DNA of 16,713 nucleotides from Candidatus Woesearchaeota archaeon (GTDB taxonomy: Archaea; Nanobdellota; Nanobdellia; Woesearchaeales; GW2011-AR4): positions 1 to 16,713 of the forward strand of contig DUHN01000044.1 in assembly GCA_013330825.1 (NCBI GenBank), given 5' to 3'. The position numbers and the translations under genes were made by a program. Position 1 is the stretch's first letter; every line of letters begins with the position of its first letter. Positions 14,488-16,713 of this stretch are shown here, in pieces. The notes below the pieces were generated by a model. It was not told the origin of the DNA. It saw only the letters and a program-made list of their open reading frames with translations, and did not search any database.

Positions 14488-14497
14488 GTATTTAAAC
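14488..14497 (+). promoter_or_regulatory. TATA box for the paralogue cluster
   Basis: aaaa followed by gtatttaaac is a BRE-plus-TATA arrangement ending 26 bases before ATG 14524. Transcription would begin at or within a few bases of the ATG, giving a leaderless message. It decides the start against the longer open frame. Confidence 0.75.
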
Positions 14498-14523
14498 GCC
14501 TTTCCGCGTGGGAAGCCTGCGGA

Positions 14524-15135
14524 ATGGACAAGGCCGAGGTCGCAAAGAGGGAAAAAAAGGACATGAAGAAGATAGAGGAGTTCATGGCGTATGAGCTCAA
14601 CAAGGCCCCGACGTCCACCCTCTACATCCAGCACAAGGGCGTCTGGGACATGGATGGCCTGCTGAAGACCGTCGCGGAATTCTTCACCCAGAACAAGTAC
14701 AGGTTCTACGAGAAGCTCCAGCGCCACAGGCATCCCGGGCCGTTCGGCGTGGAGCGGGACTACCTGTTCTCTGCCTACCGCAACGTGGAGGAGCACCAGC
14801 GCTGGAACATGCACGTCCGCCTCGAGACGTTCGACGAGCACGACATCGAGGTCACCCTCCCGGACGGCGCCAAGAAGATGATGGCCGCAGGGAGGCTCTG
14901 GATCCAGATGAACGCCTGGGTGGATGTCGACTACGACAAGCGGTGGGAGAAGAGCTGGATCGCGCTCAACCTGCGCAAGTTCATGGCCCGCTACGTCATC
15001 AGGAAGCGCATCGAGCTCCCGTGGTGGGACAAGATGTACTACTCCACCCTCGTCAAGCTGCACGGGATCATAATCGAGAAACTGAAGTTTGAGTCCAGGA
15101 TAGACGAGCACCGCCACATGGCAGGGGTGCACTGA
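14524..15135 (+). CDS. Paralogue 1 of an undescribed three-gene family
   Basis: The 203-residue protein starts at ATG 14524, chosen from the TATA spacing; the frame is open to GTG 14365, but that extension has no signals and would put the promoter inside the gene. The N-terminal 25 residues are a charged helix (AEVAKREKKDMKKIEEFM) not present in the two paralogues. The family pattern follows: an initial strand, a helix (WDMDGLLKTVAEFF), an aromatic and basic stretch, a strand set with a DG turn (LPDGAKKM), a long strand (RLWIQMNAWVDVDYDKRWE), then C-terminal helices. The motif DYDKRWE is shared with paralogue 2. No catalytic motif, signal peptide or membrane segment is visible. Similar proteins of unknown function are, to my recollection, present in DPANN archaea. 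Its stop overlaps the next ATG by one base (tgatg). Confidence 0.75.
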   Translation: MDKAEVAKREKKDMKKIEEFMAYELNKAPTSTLYIQHKGVWDMDGLLKTVAEFFTQNKYRFYEKLQRHRHPGPFGVERDYLFSAYRNVEEHQRWNMHVRLETFDEHDIEVTLPDGAKKMMAAGRLWIQMNAWVDVDYDKRWEKSWIALNLRKFMARYVIRKRIELPWWDKMYYSTLVKLHGIIIEKLKFESRIDEHRHMAGVH

Positions 15136-15677
15136 TGGGCGACTACCGCATCTTCGTGGACAACCTGCGCTTCAGCTACGAGGGGCCATTCCAGGCGCAT
15201 GAGATGTTCCGCACCATCAACAATTACCTCTGGGACAGGGGATACGACCAGAAGCCCATGAAGGAATTTGAGTACGCCATGCCGAATGGAAAGTACATCG
15301 AGTGGCAGCGCTCCCCTTGGAAGAAGATCACGGACTACGTGCGCATGGAATGGAACATCAGGGTCATCATCTCCGAGCTGGTCAGGAAGGACATCATCAT
15401 CGACGGCCAGAAGCGCACGGTCGACCACGGCAAGGTGCTCATCATCTTCAACGCCTACATGGAGACTGACTACGACCAGCGCTGGGAGAGCAGGGCCATG
15501 TTCCACCTCATCCGCATGCTGTACGACAAGTACTTTTACAAGGATTACACCAAGCGCTACGAGTACGTGCTGAAGGACCACGTCAACCAGCTCTACGCCT
15601 ACCTGCAGCGCTTCTTCAACGTCTACAGCACCCACAAGCTCCAGACCCTTCCCAATTCCATCGCATTGCATGATTAA
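15135..15677 (+). CDS. Paralogue 2 of the same family
   Basis: The 180-residue protein starts at ATG 15135, overlapping the previous stop by one base, which implies translational coupling. Its pattern closely follows paralogue 3: FSYEGPFQAHEMFRTINNYL against FVYSGSFSIHGLYDLVDKWA, P-N-G-K against P-D-G-R, WKKITDY against WKQINYQ, VDHGKVLIIFNAY against VQHGDVSIYIDSL, and VNQLYAYLQRFF against VRNLYDHVRTFF. It shares DYDQRWES with the DYDKRWE of paralogue 1. The sequence suggests a compact alpha/beta fold rich in Tyr, Trp and Arg, which could bind lipid or a polyanion, but this is speculative. There are no cysteines, signal peptide or metal ligands in a recognisable pattern. Confidence 0.8.
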   Translation: MGDYRIFVDNLRFSYEGPFQAHEMFRTINNYLWDRGYDQKPMKEFEYAMPNGKYIEWQRSPWKKITDYVRMEWNIRVIISELVRKDIIIDGQKRTVDHGKVLIIFNAYMETDYDQRWESRAMFHLIRMLYDKYFYKDYTKRYEYVLKDHVNQLYAYLQRFFNVYSTHKLQTLPNSIALHD

Positions 15678-15701
15678 CGATTCCATCCCAAAATATGCGT
15701 A

Positions 15702-15887
15702 GGGAGAACGCCGAGGGCAGCACCAATGCACGAGCGATATCATCGACAGTATAAGCGAATCGGCAGGGGGTCGCCCCTGCCCGGAAGCGAGCTTCCGGCA
15801 TCCACTGCGCGGGCTACGGGGAGTGCCGATGGAGATAGTCACAGCAAGAGCGAGTCGGTGCTGCTCTGCTGGGCAAGGCGTTCTCCC
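15702..15887. repeat. 186-base structured element with perfect terminal inverted repeats
   Basis: The element is bounded by gggagaacgcc (15702-15712) and its exact reverse complement ggcgttctccc (15877-15887). Inside, gcagcacc (15717-15724) pairs with ggtgctgc (15857-15864). Two perfect 8-base arms, ggcagggg/cccctgcc around gtcg (15762-15781) and ccggaagc/gcttccgg (15781-15798), form hairpins. atcggca (15759-15765) can also pair with tgccgat (15824-15830), competing with the first hairpin. It fills most of the gap between paralogues 2 and 3. It has no coding potential and no clear target-site duplication. It could be a MITE-like mobile repeat or a structured RNA. Confidence 0.7.
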
Positions 15888-15925
15888 GCCAGATAATGCA
15901 CTGAAAGACAATAACTCCCCAAAAC

Positions 15926-16438
15926 ATGGTCGAGAAAACGTTAGTCGCAGTCAACTTCCGCTTCGTGTACAGCGGCTCGTTCTCCATCCACGGCCTCTAC
16001 GACCTCGTGGACAAGTGGGCGGAGGAGCATCACTACCACAAGGAGATCAAGGACCACGCCGAGCACCACAGGCCGGACGGCAGGGAGCTGCACTACTCCA
16101 TTGAGCTCTGGAAGCAAATCAACTACCAGGTCGTGGCCATCGTCCGCTTCACCCTCGACGCGAAGCGCGTGCGGGACGCCACCATCACGGTGGACAGGAG
16201 GAAGGAGAAGGTGCAGCACGGCGACGTCTCCATCTACATCGACAGCCTGCTCGAGCGCCACCGCCTCCACGCGTACGAGTACAAGCCGTACATCTACTTC
16301 TTCCGCGCCATCGTCGACCGCTTCATCTACAAGAACCTCCTCGACATGCACGAGGGCCCCCTCGCGGCCGACGTCAGGAACCTCTACGACCACGTCCGCA
16401 CCTTCTTCCAGAAGGAGGAAGTGAAAAGGATACCTTAG
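15926..16438 (+). CDS. Paralogue 3 of the same family
   Basis: The 170-residue protein starts at ATG 15926. No SD or properly spaced TATA box precedes it, so it is probably expressed from the upstream promoter through the structured element. The family pattern is clear: strand NFRFVYSGSFSIHG, helix LYDLVDKWAEEHHY, the P-D-G turn (HRPDGRELHYS), a W-K-x-I-x-Y strand (WKQINYQVVAIVRF), VQHGDVSIYIDS, and C-terminal helices ending VRNLYDHVRTFFQKEE. The DYDxRWE motif of the other two is lost and replaced by ERHRLHAYEYKPY, and the protein is rich in His. This suggests divergence of function after duplication. No membrane or signal sequence is visible. Function is unknown. Confidence 0.78.
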   Translation: MVEKTLVAVNFRFVYSGSFSIHGLYDLVDKWAEEHHYHKEIKDHAEHHRPDGRELHYSIELWKQINYQVVAIVRFTLDAKRVRDATITVDRRKEKVQHGDVSIYIDSLLERHRLHAYEYKPYIYFFRAIVDRFIYKNLLDMHEGPLAADVRNLYDHVRTFFQKEEVKRIP

Positions 16439-16458
16439 AAAGGAAACTTCTGTTATGG

Positions 16459-16603
16459 CTGCCTAAATTGGCTATGCCCTAAAAAACCTGCATGCGGCAT
16501 TATTTTTCCATTCGGTTATGAAGCAAGAGATTTCACATCACCGTCAGCTTGTAAAAGGAGACCTTATAGAAATTTATGCAAAAAGGATGGCTAATTTGGG
16601 CAG
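16459..16603. repeat. Long-range inverted repeat with G-U wobble pairs
   Basis: ctgcctaaattggctat (16459-16475) is complementary to atggctaatttgggcag (16587-16603). As RNA, all 17 positions pair, three of them as G-U. The loop is 111 bases. Pairing extends irregularly on both sides with single-base bulges. It lies in a gene-poor, AT-rich spacer and could be a regulatory RNA or a decayed repeat. Confidence 0.55.
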
Positions 16604-16654
16604 CATTTTCTCTGCCACATATTTTCACTACTAAAAAATGATAAATATGGAAAG

Positions 16655-16663
16655 ATTTATATA
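16655..16663 (+). promoter_or_regulatory. TATA box for the gene starting at 16688
   Basis: ggaaag followed by atttatata is a near-ideal BRE plus TATA box, ending 24 bases before ATG 16688. It nearly repeats the minus-strand promoter at 11672-11682. A leaderless transcript is expected. Confidence 0.7.
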
Positions 16664-16687
16664 TCTGACAAATAAGCGCTCATCAAA

Positions 16688-16713
16688 ATGGATGCCGACA
16701 GGGAACCGGGAAA
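16688..16713 (+). CDS. 5' end of a leaderless gene, cut by the window edge
   Basis: ATG 16688 follows the TATA box at 16655-16663 at leaderless spacing. Only eight complete codons (MDADREPG) are present, so nothing can be said of the product. The call rests on the promoter and on codon composition returning to GC-rich at the ATG. Confidence 0.5.

Noticed and set aside
14365..14523. N-terminal extension of paralogue 1 to GTG 14365
   Set aside because: There is no SD, the composition is unlike the family, and the TATA box at 14488-14497 lies inside it at leaderless spacing from ATG 14524.
15702..15887. Integron attC site, tRNA, RNase P or SRP RNA
   Set aside because: The end sequence lacks the attC core pattern (GTTRRRY), and I could not find conserved cores of tRNA, RNase P or SRP RNA.
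16518..16634. 38-codon ORF in the last spacer
   Set aside because: It has no SD and no promoter at proper spacing, and it overlaps one arm of the inverted repeat. It could be a remnant but cannot be supported.
1..16713. CRISPR arrays, insertion sequences with transposase, rRNA or tRNA genes
   Set aside because: No regularly spaced direct repeats of 25-40 bases, transposase motifs or RNA gene signatures were seen on either strand.

Overview
The window looks archaeal, most likely from a DPANN lineage related to Woesearchaeota, Pacearchaeota or Diapherotrites. Three kinds of evidence support this. First, AT-rich TATA boxes of the type tttata or tttaaa lie about 25-27 bases before start codons (11741, 14488, 16655), giving apparently leaderless genes; a few genes instead have strong Shine-Dalgarno (SD) sites (9271, 13809, 11545). 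Second, one protein has an N-terminus resembling an archaeal class III (pilin-like) signal peptide. Third, several families resemble, from memory, those common in DPANN genomes. The lineage is inferred; no rRNA or tRNA is present. Coding DNA is GC-rich and the spacers are very AT-rich.

Bases 1-10112 form a surface and envelope block on the plus strand. It holds the tail of a membrane protein (1-144), an AT-rich spacer with phased A-tracts, and a 52-residue AbrB/MazE-type DNA-binding protein (294-452). A tightly packed operon follows: a membrane-anchored secreted protein (510-2420), a giant secreted protein of about 2200 residues with fibronectin type III and Ig-like modules and Cys-rich regions (up to 9269), and a six-helix membrane protein (9282-10112). 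The small DNA-binding protein may regulate the operon.

Bases 10113-11783 hold two unrecognised minus-strand genes (11539-10850 and 10810-10202) that share an SD-led operon, a TATA box at 11672-11682 and a roughly 100-base leader with two hairpins. The distal gene is visibly less GC-rich than its surroundings.

Bases 11784-14315 hold a 622-residue protein with two tandem Pol-beta-type nucleotidyltransferase modules (the first degenerate, the second with a GS...DID site) and a helical HEPN-like region, followed by a two-CBS-domain protein with its own promoter.

Bases 14524-16438 hold three consecutive paralogues of one undescribed family, two overlapping by a base and the third separated by a strongly structured 186-base element with perfect 11-base terminal inverted repeats. 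A possible diverged relative of that element lies at 2475-2680, at the 5' end of the giant gene, where it confuses the start assignment. The last 275 bases hold a long wobble-paired inverted repeat and the leaderless start of a further gene.
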